From DATFDN01 sp963767645 (GTDB lineage Bacteria > Pseudomonadota > Alphaproteobacteria > Acetobacterales > Acetobacteraceae): 64,000 bases of DNA. The DNA lies in assembly GCA_963767645.1 (NCBI GenBank), contig CAVYEW010000021.1, forward strand, positions 1 to 64,000, written 5' to 3'. The notes under the pieces were generated by a model. The model made no database searches. It saw only the letters and a list, made by a program, of their open reading frames with translations, and was not told the origin of the DNA. Of this stretch, positions 55,147 through 64,000 are shown piece after piece (positions within the stretch are counted from its first letter, which is position 1; every line of letters starts with the position of its first letter). Both the position numbers and the translations under genes were made by a program.

Positions 55147-58100
55147 GGACGATTCCCTTCGAGAATGCTGCCGACGGCATTGCGGCGGGACCGCCACAGA
55201 TCGCGGCGCAGCGCCTCCCGGAACCTGCCGATCATTGCATCCCGTGCCTCCGGGTTGGTCTGGCGCAAAAAGCAGTCCACCTCGGGATTGCCGAGCGTCG
55301 CATCGAATATGACGTCGAATTGCCGATCCAGCCGCTCCGGCAAGGTTGCCGCGAATGCAAAGAGCGCATCGACGGCGCGCGCGATCTCCGCCGCCCCGCG
55401 ATACCCGTGACGCCTCATGCCGCTGATCCAGGCAGGATTTGCGCCGCGTCCCCGTATGACCCGAGCCACTTCCTCCCGCACAATCCGCGCACGCGGCGCT
55501 TCCGCTTGCGAACTATCCAGATGATACAGGTACCCGGATCAGTTCCCAGGCTCGCCGCGGCGGCGGCAAAGCCGCCCTCGTGCGCGGCGTACTCGCCGCC
55601 ATCCAGGATGTCCGCCTCGCAATGGTCCTGTGCGTGGACGTACCCTTCCGCCGCGGCGACGCGCGCGGCGAAACCGACTGGATCGGCGGTGCCTTCCAGA
55701 TCCTTGCCATAGGCATGGCAGGAAGCCGCAAGATACGCTTCTCCCAACTGTGCCCGGCATTGCCACGCGCCGCGATCGATCATGGCCGTAACGCCCGCTC
55801 CGTAGGCACCAAGCGGGGCACCGAAGATGCGCGTCGTTGCCCGGCGCAGCGCCGCACCCTCCAACCCGCGCGCAGCGGCGGCCAGCGGATTCCAGTCCGC
55901 GTTCTCCTCGCGTCCCGCAACCGCGCGCACGGCGGAATCGAACAGCAAGATCTGGGCCTCGAACGCATCGCGGAACAGGCCGGAAATCCGCAGCGTCACG
56001 TCCACGCGCGGCCCATCCAGCAAGGCGAGCGAGAGGACCTCGATCCCCCGGACCCGCCCCGATCCGGCGTCCCAGACCGGCCGCACCCCCATCAGGACCA
56101 GCGCGAGGGCCAGATCCTCGCCGCCGGTGCGCATGGTGGTGCTGCCCCACAGATCGATGACCAACGCCTTCGGCCAGTCACCGTGATCCTGCAGGTGCCG
56201 GCGCAGCAGCTCCGCCGCTGCACGCTCCGCAAGCCGCACCGCGGCGCGCGTGGGGATCGCGCGCGGATCGACGGTGAACATATTCCGCCCAGTCGGCAGC
56301 ACGTCGGCGCGCCCGCGCGTCGGGGCGCCGGCCGGTCCCGGCTGCACCAGCTTGCCGTCGAGTGCCGCGAGCAGTGCCGCTCTCTCCGCCGCCGCCGAAA
56401 GATCAACCCCGGCCTCAAGCAGCTCGACAGGCACGCCGGAACACGCCGATTGCAACGCCGTGAGATGCGCGGCTCGGTGCTCGGGCGCGGGCGCGCGCCC
56501 GAAGACATGCAGACCGGCCCGGATCTGCAGTTCCTTCACGTCGCACAAATACGCGTCCAGACGCGCAAGCGCATCGTCCTCGGCGGCGTCCTCGCCGGCC
56601 CCGCTTTCCCGCAGCAGCCCGGTATCGGCGGCGTGGTCCAGAATCTCGCGCCGGAGCAGCGCGGTGCGCCGCCGGTCGAGGCCGTCGGCCGCGGCATATT
56701 CATCGATCATGCGCTCCAGCGCCTCGGCCGCGCCATGCGTCCCGGCGGCTTTCAGAGGGGGTGTCATGTGCCCGATCGTCACCGCCCCCAATCGGCGCTT
56801 CGCGCAGGCCGCCTCGCCTGGATTGTTGACGATGAAAGGATAGATCACCGGCAATTCCCCGGTGAGCATTGCCGGGAAGCAGGAACCGGACAGAGCCGCC
56901 GCCTTGCCGGGAAGCCATTCCAGCGTTCCGTGCGCGCCGAGATGCACGAGGGCGTGGACGCCGATGACGTTGCGCAACCAGAGATAGAACGCCACATAGG
57001 CGTGGCGCGGCGGCAGGTCGGGATCGTGGTACGACGCCTTGCGGTCCGTGATGCTGCCGCGATCGGGTTGCACGACGACCAGGAGGTTTCCTACCGCTGC
57101 ATAGCGCAATCTGAACGTGCCGTCCGATACCGCTGGATCGGCTTCCGGCGCTCCCCACGCATCCTCGATCCGCGTCCTCGCGGTCGGGAGCGTTGATACC
57201 AGACGTTCATAGCTCGCCAAGTCAAGGATCGGCGCCGGTTTTGCGCTGCAAAGCCGCTCGGCGAGCGCCGCATGCTCCTCGACGGTGTAGCCGGCTTCGC
57301 CACAAAGGCGAGCGATCTCGTCGAGGCTCGCGAGACTGTCCAGCCCCAATGCGTGCCCGAGCTGGCCTCCGCCTGCGCCCGGATAGTCCGACAATAGGAT
57401 CGCCACCCGACGCACGGCGCGCGGGGCGGCGGCGAGCCGCGCCCAGCCGGACGCTCGCCCCGCCGCCAAGGCAATCCCGTCCGCATCCGGGCGATGCACC
57501 GCGCGCGCGTAGTCCAGCCCGGGAACCGGTTCCTCGAGCGACTTGAAAGCGATTGCCGTGGTCAGCAGGCGTCCATCAAGCTCCGGCAACACGACCTGCA
57601 TTGCGAGGTCGGCTTGCGACACGCCGCGCGTCGAGGCCTGCCAAGCCTCGCGGGGCGTGCCCGCAAGGATCAGTTGCAGGACCGGAACTCCGGCTTCATC
57701 CAGTGGCGATGCCGCGCCCGCCCCGCGGGCGGAGAAGCCGGTTGCAGTCAGCACCACCGAGGGGCGCCAGGTTCGCAGCCGATCGGCGACAAATCCCGCC
57801 GCCGCCGATTCCTTGAGACTGGAGGCGTACATCGCCCGAACTCCCAGCCCCCGCGCGCACAGCGCCTCGGACAACGCGGTGATCGGAGCGATGTCGCCGG
57901 CCAGAAGATGCGAGCGATAGAACACAATGGCGGCGAGCCCGGCTGGGCCGCTCTCCGGCACGCTCAGGACATGCACCCCGGCGCGGGGCAACGGCGCGGG
58001 CGGGCGCGTCGGTTTGAAGCCAAGGCCGCCCAACTGACCGGCCAGGGCGAGCGCTTGCCCGACGTTTTCCGGCCCGCCATGACGGAAATACGCGGTGAGG

Positions 58101-58510
58101 CGAGACAGATCGGATGTCGGCAACGTGGACAGCTCCGCCAGGCGCGGATCATCCCGATCGTCGCCGGGCAGCAGCGCAAGTGCGATGTCGCCCTGACGGC
58201 AGAGGCCGGCAAGCTCCTCGATACCATATCGCCAGTGCTCCACCCCCCCGAGCAGGCGCACGACAACGACGCGTGCCCGCGCGATTACCTGCTCGGCATA
58301 CAGGTCCACCGACATCGGATGGCGCAGGCGTTCTAAGTTCGCCAGACGCAAGCTCGGCCGTTCCGGACCCATCTCTTCCCACGCCGCCGCCGCGGCGCCG
58401 AGGTCGCTGTCGGAGAAGGACAGAAACACGAGATCGGCCGGCGCATGGCCGAGATCGACCGCGCGCGCCTCCTCGTCCAGGGATCGGGTCTCACGGACCA
58501 GCAGATGCAC
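55140..58510 (-). CDS. cobN: Cobaltochelatase subunit CobN, frameshifted near the 3' end
   Basis: The large ATP-dependent chelatase subunit that inserts cobalt. The main frame (1031 residues from GTG 58510) has VGNLLVVVQPDRGSITDRKA, the Mg-chelatase-type HLGAHGTLEWLPGKAAALS, YPFIVNNPGEAACAKRRLGA and VIDLWGSTTMRTGGEDLALA. Near SLGTDPGT the frame is lost, and the last 110 residues (MREEVARVIRGRGANPAWIS to WRSRRNAVGSILEG) are in the next frame ending at 55140. One missing C at about 55530 explains it; the repaired length is about 1122. The small chelatase subunits are not in the window. Confidence 0.93.
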
Positions 58511-58514
58511 GGAG

Positions 58515-59561
58515 TTACACTCTCACCGGCACCGATCCCAAGACCGCCGACTCGATCGCCGCCCGGTCAAGTCCGCTCTGGCCAATCACCACAAGGTGGC
58601 CCTCCCGTATTTCGCTTGGACGATCGTAGTGATGGCGGAACCGGCCACCGACCCCTTGCACCGCGAGGCGCAGCGGCTTGCCACGCACTGCGACGAACCC
58701 CTTGATGCGGAGAATGTCGTGCTCCTCGCAAGCCGCTTGCAGGCGCTGGATCAGCTTCTCCGGCGCCTCGATTTCCGGCAGCCGCACCACGAAGGTTTCG
58801 AAGTCGTTGTGCTCGTGCGCGCCATCCTCGGCGTCGTGATGCGATGGCCGGGCGCCGAGATCGTCCTCGGCTGCGGCCGCCAAGCCGAGCAGGATCGCAG
58901 GATCAAGCCGGGCTTCTTGCGTCGCGACCAGCTTGACCGACCGCCGCACCACCTTGCCGATCTCGTCCCGCAGCCGGGCAAGGGAAGCTTGCTCCAGCAG
59001 GTCGCTCTTGTTCAGAACCACGAGGTCGGCGGCAAGGAGCTGGTCCTCGTATACCTCCGACAACGGATTGTCGTGCTCGACCGAGGCGTCCTCGGCGCGC
59101 TGGCGGGCCACCGCGGCCGGATCGTTCGCGAACCGTCCTTCCGCGACGGCCGGCCCGTCCACGACGGCGATCACCCCGTCCACCGTGACCCGGGAGCGGA
59201 TCCCTGGCCAGCCGAACGCCTTGAGCAGCGGCTTGGGCAGCACAAGGCCGGAGGTCTCGATCAGGATGTGCTCGGGCGGCGCGGGCCGATCCAGCAGCGC
59301 CTGCATGGTCGGCAGGAACTCCTCGGCCACCGTGCAGCACAGGCAGCCATTCGCCAGCTCGACAATGTCGTCCTCGGTGCAACCCGTGATGCCGCAGCTT
59401 CGCAGCATGTCGCCGTCAATGCCGAGCAGGCCGAACTCATTCACGATGACGGCGATGCGCCGGCCGCGCGCATGCTCGAGGACATGCCGGACCAGCGTGG
59501 TCTTTCCGGCGCCCAGGAACCCGGTCACGATCGTGACCGGGATCTTGCCTTGCGGACTCAT
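58515..59561 (-). CDS. cobW: CobW-type GTPase metallochaperone
   Basis: A 348-residue G3E GTPase thought to supply cobalt to CobN. Walker A is GFLGAGKTTLVR near residue 14, the metal-binding motif is NGCLCCTVAEEF, the ETSG motif follows and NKSD gives guanine specificity. A His-rich stretch (SHHDAEDGAHEHNDFE) lies before the CobW C-terminal domain. The ATG overlaps the DUF1636 stop (ATGA) and the stop is 4 bases before cobN. Confidence 0.95.
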   Translation of the reverse strand: MSPQGKIPVTIVTGFLGAGKTTLVRHVLEHARGRRIAVIVNEFGLLGIDGDMLRSCGITGCTEDDIVELANGCLCCTVAEEFLPTMQALLDRPAPPEHILIETSGLVLPKPLLKAFGWPGIRSRVTVDGVIAVVDGPAVAEGRFANDPAAVARQRAEDASVEHDNPLSEVYEDQLLAADLVVLNKSDLLEQASLARLRDEIGKVVRRSVKLVATQEARLDPAILLGLAAAAEDDLGARPSHHDAEDGAHEHNDFETFVVRLPEIEAPEKLIQRLQAACEEHDILRIKGFVAVRGKPLRLAVQGVGGRFRHHYDRPSEIREGHLVVIGQSGLDRAAIESAVLGSVPVRV

Positions 59562-59938
59562 AGGCCGACCTCCATCGGCGGCACGCGGCCCATGATGATG
59601 TGCTGCAACGAGGCCGGCCGGCGCGAGGGCAGGACCGTCCCGTTCGCAGAGGCCGCATAGGCGACCCCATAGGCGAGCAGGTCGAGGGCGTGCTCCGGCG
59701 CGAGCCGGCCGAGCAGATACGTCCATTTGCCGGGCATTGAGATCACTCCGCTGCACCCGCGCTCGCAATTGGCGAGGCAGGATACCGACCGCAGATCGAC
59801 GGGCGTGGCCGCACCGCTGATCAGCCGCTCCAGCGCCGCATGGAGCCGTGCGCCTCGGCTCGGCGAGTCCTCGTCCAACGCCTCGCCAGCGCGACATTTG
59901 GTGCAGATAATCAGGCGCGGTCGGCAGGACTCAGTCAT
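59558..59938 (-). CDS. DUF1636 protein, probable ferredoxin-like metal/Fe-S protein
   Basis: A 126-residue protein with the DUF1636 Cys pattern: IICTKCRAG at the N-terminus and VSCLANCERGCSGVISMPGK in the middle, resembling thioredoxin-like [2Fe-2S] ferredoxins. Genes of this family are regularly found beside cobW and cobN. A role in cobalt handling or redox support for the chelatase is plausible but unproven. It is the first gene after the cobalamin riboswitch, with a G-rich ribosome-binding site (GGGGGGTG). Confidence 0.88.
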   Translation of the reverse strand: MTESCRPRLIICTKCRAGEALDEDSPSRGARLHAALERLISGAATPVDLRSVSCLANCERGCSGVISMPGKWTYLLGRLAPEHALDLLAYGVAYAASANGTVLPSRRPASLQHIIMGRVPPMEVGL

Positions 59939-60071
59939 GGGCACCCCCCGGCATGGCGCAACAGGCGCGTACAAGTCAGGGATGCCGGCCATTCCCGATC
60001 AGGCGTCGGGGATCGGCCGATACGTGCTCACCACAGCCGCGGCATCCCGCACGGCGCGTGGCCAGTCATCG

Positions 60072-60225
60072 ATGGCAGGTCTCCTGGCTCGCGGATCGAA
60101 CGCTGCCCGTCCGCCTTCCCGGTATTACCCAGTGGCCTCGCGACGGGCCGCTTTCCGCTTACAGTTGCGGGAGCAGCCGCGGCATGGGGGCGAACCCCGC
60201 ACCGCATTCCCTTTTCACCTTCCGC
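60072..60225 (-). promoter_or_regulatory. Cobalamin riboswitch
   Basis: On the minus strand the conserved elements occur in order: GGTGAAAAGGGAA (5' side), GCAACTGTAAGCGG (60155-60170), GCCACTGGG (60128-60136), GGGAAGGCGG (60111-60120) and the B12 box GAGCCAGGAGACCTGCC (60074-60090). Binding of adenosylcobalamin should lower expression of the DUF1636-cobW-cobN-cobG-cobH-cobI-cobJ operon. Between the B12 box and the first gene, CCGGCAT (59982-59988) and ATGCCGG (59948-59954) can pair next to the G-rich ribosome-binding site. This could act as the translational switch; that part is inference. Confidence 0.95.
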
Positions 60226-60249
60226 CATGGAAGGACCATCGAAGGTCGT

Positions 60250-60279
60250 CTATTAGCCCCGCTGTTCACCCGAGGTCAA
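60250..60279 (-). promoter_or_regulatory. Probable promoter of the riboswitch-led cob operon
   Basis: The minus strand has TTGACC (60274-60279) and TAATAG (60250-60255) 18 bases apart, about 25 bases before the first conserved base of the riboswitch. The -35 box overlaps the ribosome-binding site of the divergent cobU gene (AAAGGAG, 60278-60284). Inferred from spacing and position. Confidence 0.5.
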
Positions 60280-60288
60280 AGGAGACAC

Positions 60289-60795
60289 GTGCCCGACCGC
60301 CTCACCCTGGTTCTCGGCGGCGCCCGATCGGGCAAGAGCCGCCATGCCGAGCAGCTCGTCACCGCGCTGCCGCCGCCCTGGAGCTATGTCGCCACGGCGC
60401 AGCCGCTCGACGAGGAGATGCGGGCGCGCATCGCCGCCCACCGTGCGCGCCGCGTCACCGGCTGGGTCACTGTGGAGGCTCCGCTCGACCTGGCGGGCGC
60501 GATCCGCACAGCGTCGAGCGCGCCGATGCTGGTCGATTGCCTGACGCTCTGGGCGAGCAACCTTCTCCTCAACGACTCCGACATGGCGAGAGCAACGGCG
60601 GCGCTGGACGCCGCGCTGGATGCGCGCGCGGCGCCGACGGTGTTGGTGGCGAACGAAGTCGGGCTCGGTATCGTACCCGAGAACACCCTGGCGCGCGCCT
60701 TCCGCGATGCAGCGGGGCGACTCAATCAACATCTCGCCGCGCGTGCGGACAGCGTGCTGTTCCTGGTCGCCGGCCTGCCGATGAGGGTCAAATGA
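60289..60795 (+). CDS. cobU: Adenosylcobinamide kinase / adenosylcobinamide-phosphate guanylyltransferase
   Basis: A 168-residue bifunctional enzyme (CobP in Pseudomonas naming) activating adenosylcobinamide with ATP then GTP. It has the P-loop LVLGGARSGKSRHAEQLV, YVATAQPLDEEMRARIAAHR with the guanylylated His region, DCLTLWASNLLL, and NEVGLGIVPENTLARAFRD. It starts with GTG at 60289 after AAAGGAG. The stop overlaps the cobO start (ATGA). Confidence 0.95.
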   Translation: MPDRLTLVLGGARSGKSRHAEQLVTALPPPWSYVATAQPLDEEMRARIAAHRARRVTGWVTVEAPLDLAGAIRTASSAPMLVDCLTLWASNLLLNDSDMARATAALDAALDARAAPTVLVANEVGLGIVPENTLARAFRDAAGRLNQHLAARADSVLFLVAGLPMRVK

Positions 60796-61397
60796 CGGAC
60801 GATGACGCGGCACGCCACCGGGCCAAGATGGCGCATCGCAAGGCGGTGCAAGACGCGGAGGTCGCCGGCAAGGCGATTGAGAAGGGCCTGCTGATCGTTC
60901 ATACCGGGCCGGGGAAAGGGAAATCCACCGCCGCGTTCGGCCTGGTGCTGCGCATGGTCGGCCACGGCCGGAAAACCGCGGTTGTGCAGTTCGTCAAAGG
61001 GGCCTGGTCCACCGGCGAGCGCAGCGTGCTTGAGCGCTTCGGCGCGCTGGTGACGTGGCACACTATGGGTGAGGGCTTCACCTGGGAGACCCAGGACAAG
61101 GCGCGCGACATCGCCGCCTGCGAGCGGGCGTGGCAGCTTGCGACGGAGCTGATGCGGCAGCCGGACCTGGCGCTGCTGGTGCTCGATGAACTGAATATCG
61201 CATTGCGCTACGACTATCTTCCGCTGGAGGCGGTGCTGGGCGCGATACGTGCTCGCCGGCCGGACCTGCATGTCGTCATCACCGGGCGGAACGCCAAGCC
61301 GGCGCTGATCGAGGCCGCCGACCTGGTTACTGAGATGACCGTGGTGAAGCACCACTTCTCGGCCGGGGTGAAGGCGCAACCGGGCATCGAGTTCTGA
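60792..61397 (+). CDS. cobO: Corrinoid adenosyltransferase CobO/BtuR
   Basis: A 201-residue cob(I)yrinic acid a,c-diamide adenosyltransferase. The P-loop is HTGPGKGKSTAAFGLVLRM near residue 37; VQFVKGAWSTGE, LVLDELNIALRYDYLP and VVITGRNAKPALIEAADLVTEM follow. The N-terminal 25 residues are a charged helix as usual. It overlaps cobU by 4 bases and cobQ by one base. Confidence 0.96.
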   Translation: MTDDDAARHRAKMAHRKAVQDAEVAGKAIEKGLLIVHTGPGKGKSTAAFGLVLRMVGHGRKTAVVQFVKGAWSTGERSVLERFGALVTWHTMGEGFTWETQDKARDIAACERAWQLATELMRQPDLALLVLDELNIALRYDYLPLEAVLGAIRARRPDLHVVITGRNAKPALIEAADLVTEMTVVKHHFSAGVKAQPGIEF

Positions 61398-62863
61398 TGT
61401 CCGGCGCGCGGCTGCTGATGTTCCAGGGCACCGGCTCCAGCGTCGGCAAATCCGTGCTGGTCGCGGGATTGGCGCGGGCGCTGGTGCATCGCGGACTGAC
61501 GGTTCGCCCGTTCAAGCCGCAGAACATGTCCAACAACGCCGCCGTGACCGAGGACGGCGGCGAGATCGGGCGCGCGCAGGCATTGCAGGCCAGGGCCTGC
61601 GGCATTGCCGCAAGCGTTCACATGAATCCCGTCCTGCTGAAGCCGCAGAGCCAAACCGGGGCGCAGCTCGTGGTGCAGGGGCAGGTTGTACGTAACGTCC
61701 GCGCCCGGGAGTACCAGGACCTTAAGAAGACGCTTTTGCCAAGCGTGCTCGACAGCATCGCGCGACTGCGCGCCGAAGCGGACATCGTGCTGGTCGAAGG
61801 TGCGGGAAGCGCGTCGGAGATCAACCTGCGGGCCAATGATATCGCCAACATGGGTTTCGCGCGCGCCGCCGAGGCTCCGGTCGTTCTGATCGGCGACATC
61901 GACCGCGGCGGCGTGATCGCAAGCCTGGTCGGCACCCACGCCGTGATCGAGCCCGCGGACGCCGCCCTGGTGGGCGGCTTCATCGTCAATAGGATGCGCG
62001 GCGACCCCTCGCTGTTTGCGGACGGAATGCGGATCATCAGCGAGCGGACCGGCTGGACGGCGCTGGGCCTGGTGCCGCATCTGGACTCGGTGCGCGACCT
62101 GCCAGCCGAGGATTCGGCGGAGCTCGCGGAACGCACGCGCGCGCGCAGGCCGAGCGCCACGCTGCATGTCGCCGTGCCGCTGCTGCCCTGCATCGCCAAC
62201 TTCGACGATCTCGACCCGTTACGAGGGGAGCCGAACGTCGATCTGGCATTCGTGCCTCGCGGTACGCCGCTGCCCCGCTCGGCCGAACTGGTGATCCTCC
62301 CGGGCTCTAAGGCCACCATCGCCGATCTGGCGACGTTGCGCGCCGAGGGATGGGACATCGACCTTGCGGCGCATGTGCGCGCGGGTGGGCGCGTGCTTGG
62401 GCTCTGCGGCGGCTACCAGATGCTGGGGCGCCGGATCACCGATCCCGAGGGGATTGAGGGACCGCCCGCGAGTGTCGCGGGCCTTGATCTGCTGGATGTC
62501 GAAACAGTGCTGACCGGAGCCAAGCAGCTGGCGCGGGTGAGTGGCATTTTGACGTACGGAGCACGCTTCGACGGCTATGAGATGCACAGCGGCCGGACAA
62601 CCGGGCCGGGTGCCGGCAGGCCTCTGGTGCGGTTCAACGATGGGCGCTGCGACGGCGCAATGTCGAAGGACGGACGCGTGTGCGGAACCTATGTCCATGG
62701 CCTGTTCGCGTCCGACGAGTGCCGGGCGGGTTGGCTCGCGACTCACGGCGCGATCTCCGCCGCGTCCTCATATGACGCGAGCATCGAGGCGGCGCTGGAC
62801 ACGCTCGCCCGCCATATCGAGATCCATGTCGATGTCGATCGCCTGCTCAGCCTTGCGCGATGA
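61397..62863 (+). CDS. cobQ: Adenosylcobyric acid synthase (glutamine-hydrolysing)
   Basis: A 488-residue amidotransferase adding four amides. The N-terminal ATP domain has MFQGTGSSVGKSVLVAGLAR, FKPQNMSNNAAVTEDGGEIG and NPVLLKPQSQTGAQLVVQG. The C-terminal GATase has LGLCGGYQMLG with the nucleophile Cys, GYEMHSGRT and the catalytic His in GTYVHGLF. It is coupled to cobO (TGATG). The 3' end overlaps convergent cobD by 17 bases. Confidence 0.97.
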   Translation: MSGARLLMFQGTGSSVGKSVLVAGLARALVHRGLTVRPFKPQNMSNNAAVTEDGGEIGRAQALQARACGIAASVHMNPVLLKPQSQTGAQLVVQGQVVRNVRAREYQDLKKTLLPSVLDSIARLRAEADIVLVEGAGSASEINLRANDIANMGFARAAEAPVVLIGDIDRGGVIASLVGTHAVIEPADAALVGGFIVNRMRGDPSLFADGMRIISERTGWTALGLVPHLDSVRDLPAEDSAELAERTRARRPSATLHVAVPLLPCIANFDDLDPLRGEPNVDLAFVPRGTPLPRSAELVILPGSKATIADLATLRAEGWDIDLAAHVRAGGRVLGLCGGYQMLGRRITDPEGIEGPPASVAGLDLLDVETVLTGAKQLARVSGILTYGARFDGYEMHSGRTTGPGAGRPLVRFNDGRCDGAMSKDGRVCGTYVHGLFASDECRAGWLATHGAISAASSYDASIEAALDTLARHIEIHVDVDRLLSLAR

Positions 62864-63836
62864 CGGCGAGGATCAGGACCATGCCGAACTGGATGAGGCA
62901 GGCGAGGCGATAGAGCGACAGCGCGCGCCGCAGATCCGCGACGGTCGCCTCGGCGCGTCCGTTGCCCATCCATGCGTCCTCGATGCGGGTCGCGCCATAG
63001 GTGCGCGGGCCGGCAAGGCGCAACCCGAGCGCGCCGGCCATCGCCGCTTCCGGCCAGCCGGCGTTCGGCGATCGATGTTGGGACGCATCGCGCCATGCGG
63101 CACGCAAGGCCGCCGCTCCCCGCGCGTGTGGATGCAGACAGGCGGCGAGACTGAGCCAGAGTGCGGCGAGACGGGAAGCCGGCAGATTGACTAGATCATC
63201 GAGTCGCGCCGATGCCCAACCGAACGCCGCGTACCGAGGCGTGCGGTGCCCGAGCATGCTGTCGGCGGTATTGATCGCCTTGTAGCCGGCGATCCCAGGC
63301 AGGCCGAACAGCGCACACCAGAAGGCGGGCGCTACGACGGCGTCCGAGAAGTTCTCCGCCAGGCTCTCGATCGCGGCTCGGACCACGGCCGCCTGGTCAA
63401 GCGTCTCCGGGTTACGGCCGACGATCAGCGACACGGCTTGCCGGCCGGCGTGCAAGCCATGCCCGTCAAGCGCCGTCGCGACCGCGCGCACATGGGTCCA
63501 AAGGCTGCGCTGCGCGAACAGAGTGCTGCACAGCAACACCAATGCTGCAACGCCGAGAGCCCGTTTGGGCCAAGACAGCATCGCGATTTGGGCGGCCTCT
63601 GCCACCATGAGCACGACGGCGATCACGACCGCTATGGTAAGGACACCGAACCCCCGCCGCTTCCAAAACGGGTCGCGCGCGCAATTCAGCGGCCGATCCA
63701 TCCGCCCGAGCAGCACGCCAACCCACACCACTGGATGGCGGATGGCATTGAACAGAAATGCAGGGTAGCCAAAGACGGCTTCCGCCAGCAGGGCACCCGC
63801 GAGAACGATCAGGTTCGAGGAAAGATGCAGCGTCAT
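62847..63836 (-). CDS. cobD: Adenosylcobinamide-phosphate synthase (CbiB/CobD)
   Basis: A 329-residue inner-membrane enzyme attaching the aminopropanol linker. Several membrane helices are seen; motifs include HPVVWVGVLLGRMDRPLN, VGRNPETLDQAAVVRAAIES, ENFSDAVVAPAFWCALFGLP, KAINTADSMLGHRTPRYAAF and RLDDLVNLPASRL. The start MTLHLSSNLIVL at 63836 is preferred over an upstream arginine-rich extension. It is divergent from cobC, 39 bases away. Confidence 0.95.
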   Translation of the reverse strand: MTLHLSSNLIVLAGALLAEAVFGYPAFLFNAIRHPVVWVGVLLGRMDRPLNCARDPFWKRRGFGVLTIAVVIAVVLMVAEAAQIAMLSWPKRALGVAALVLLCSTLFAQRSLWTHVRAVATALDGHGLHAGRQAVSLIVGRNPETLDQAAVVRAAIESLAENFSDAVVAPAFWCALFGLPGIAGYKAINTADSMLGHRTPRYAAFGWASARLDDLVNLPASRLAALWLSLAACLHPHARGAAALRAAWRDASQHRSPNAGWPEAAMAGALGLRLAGPRTYGATRIEDAWMGNGRAEATVADLRRALSLYRLACLIQFGMVLILAVIAQG

Positions 63837-63875
63837 GCGCTTGACGTGAACGACGATGCGACGACGGGAGCGCCG

Positions 63876-64000
63876 ATGATGCACGGCGGACGACTAGCGG
63901 AGGCGCGCCGCCTGTTCCCGGACGCGCCTGAGCCCATTCTCGATCTTTCTACCGGCATCAATCCGGTTGCCTATCCTCTGCCGCCGCTGCAGGCCGAGCT
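63876..64000 (+). CDS. cobC: L-threonine-O-3-phosphate decarboxylase CobC (partial, 5' end)
   Basis: The start (ATGATG at 63876) reads MHGGRLAEARRLFPDAPEPI and then LDLSTGINPVAYPLPPLQ, the typical opening of the PLP-dependent CobC that makes aminopropanol phosphate for the linker. The sequence leaves the window after 41 codons, before the PLP lysine. Its place beside cobD supports the call. Confidence 0.85.
   Translation, partial: MMHGGRLAEARRLFPDAPEPILDLSTGINPVAYPLPPLQAE

Noticed and set aside
55580..57196. A 538-codon open frame on the plus strand opposite cobN
   Set aside because: It is antisense to conserved CobN sequence, rich in Arg/His/Gln as expected from GC-rich shadow frames, and resembles no protein family.

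Overview
The window is GC-rich, densely packed bacterial DNA. It carries an F0 ATP synthase operon split from F1 in the order atpI-atpB-atpE-atpF'-atpF, a bacteriophytochrome-type kinase remnant, a PaoABC-type aldehyde oxidoreductase and an aerobic (CobG/CobN) cobalamin cluster that uses CbiD. Together these suggest an alphaproteobacterium, perhaps of the Rhodospirillales/Acetobacteraceae or Sphingomonadales type. This is inferred from gene content; no rRNA or tRNA gene is present to confirm it.

Layout. (1) 1-11.1 kb: two dipeptide/oligopeptide-type ABC importers on opposite strands, with a GntR-family regulator between them and a perfect palindrome (4500-4519) in the divergent promoter of the first system. 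(2) 11.1-14.3 kb: a decayed catabolic island with an alpha/beta-hydrolase stub, a double-TetR regulator, an acyl-CoA ligase lacking its N-terminus and the tail of a short-chain dehydrogenase. (3) 14.3-26.2 kb: a HisD/HpsN-type dehydrogenase, a tandem DUF4142 protein, SelO, an unknown membrane protein, a metallo-beta-lactamase-fold protein beside a plant-type fatty-acid alpha-dioxygenase homologue, and a very large cyclase-ATPase-TPR signalling protein. (4) 26.4-34.9 kb: an EthA-type Baeyer-Villiger monooxygenase with an esterase, PobA, an IS630 remnant and a PaoABC-like molybdenum hydroxylase. (5) 35.0-41.3 kb: an ABC exporter, a MetX-like hydrolase, MazEF, and the F0 operon. (6) 41.3-44.4 kb: a hybrid histidine kinase with the remains of a phytochrome-type kinase/response-regulator pair. 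(7) 44.4-64 kb: a nearly complete cobalamin biosynthesis cluster of about 20 genes, with a cobalamin riboswitch on the minus strand at 60072-60225 in front of DUF1636-cobW-cobN-cobG-cobH-cobI-cobJ.

The cobalamin genes cover corrin ring synthesis after precorrin-2 (cobI, cobG, cobJ, cobM, cbiD, cobK, cobL, cobH), amidation (cobB, cobQ), cobalt insertion (cobN, with cobW as metallochaperone), adenosylation (cobO) and nucleotide-loop assembly (cobD, cobC, cobU, cobT, cobS). CobF is absent and CbiD takes its place. Genes overlap by 1-4 bases within operons and by 17-37 bases at convergent ends.

At least eleven otherwise convincing reading frames are each broken by what looks like a single-base insertion or deletion. 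Most are +1 events, some in short C/G runs. They occur in genes of every category, including the cobalamin pathway, so uncorrected consensus errors are a likely cause. A few other genes (the HK/RR pair, the acyl-CoA ligase, the SDR tail, the IS630 fragment) show real truncation or internal deletion. All identifications were made by eye from translated sequence; no database search was run.
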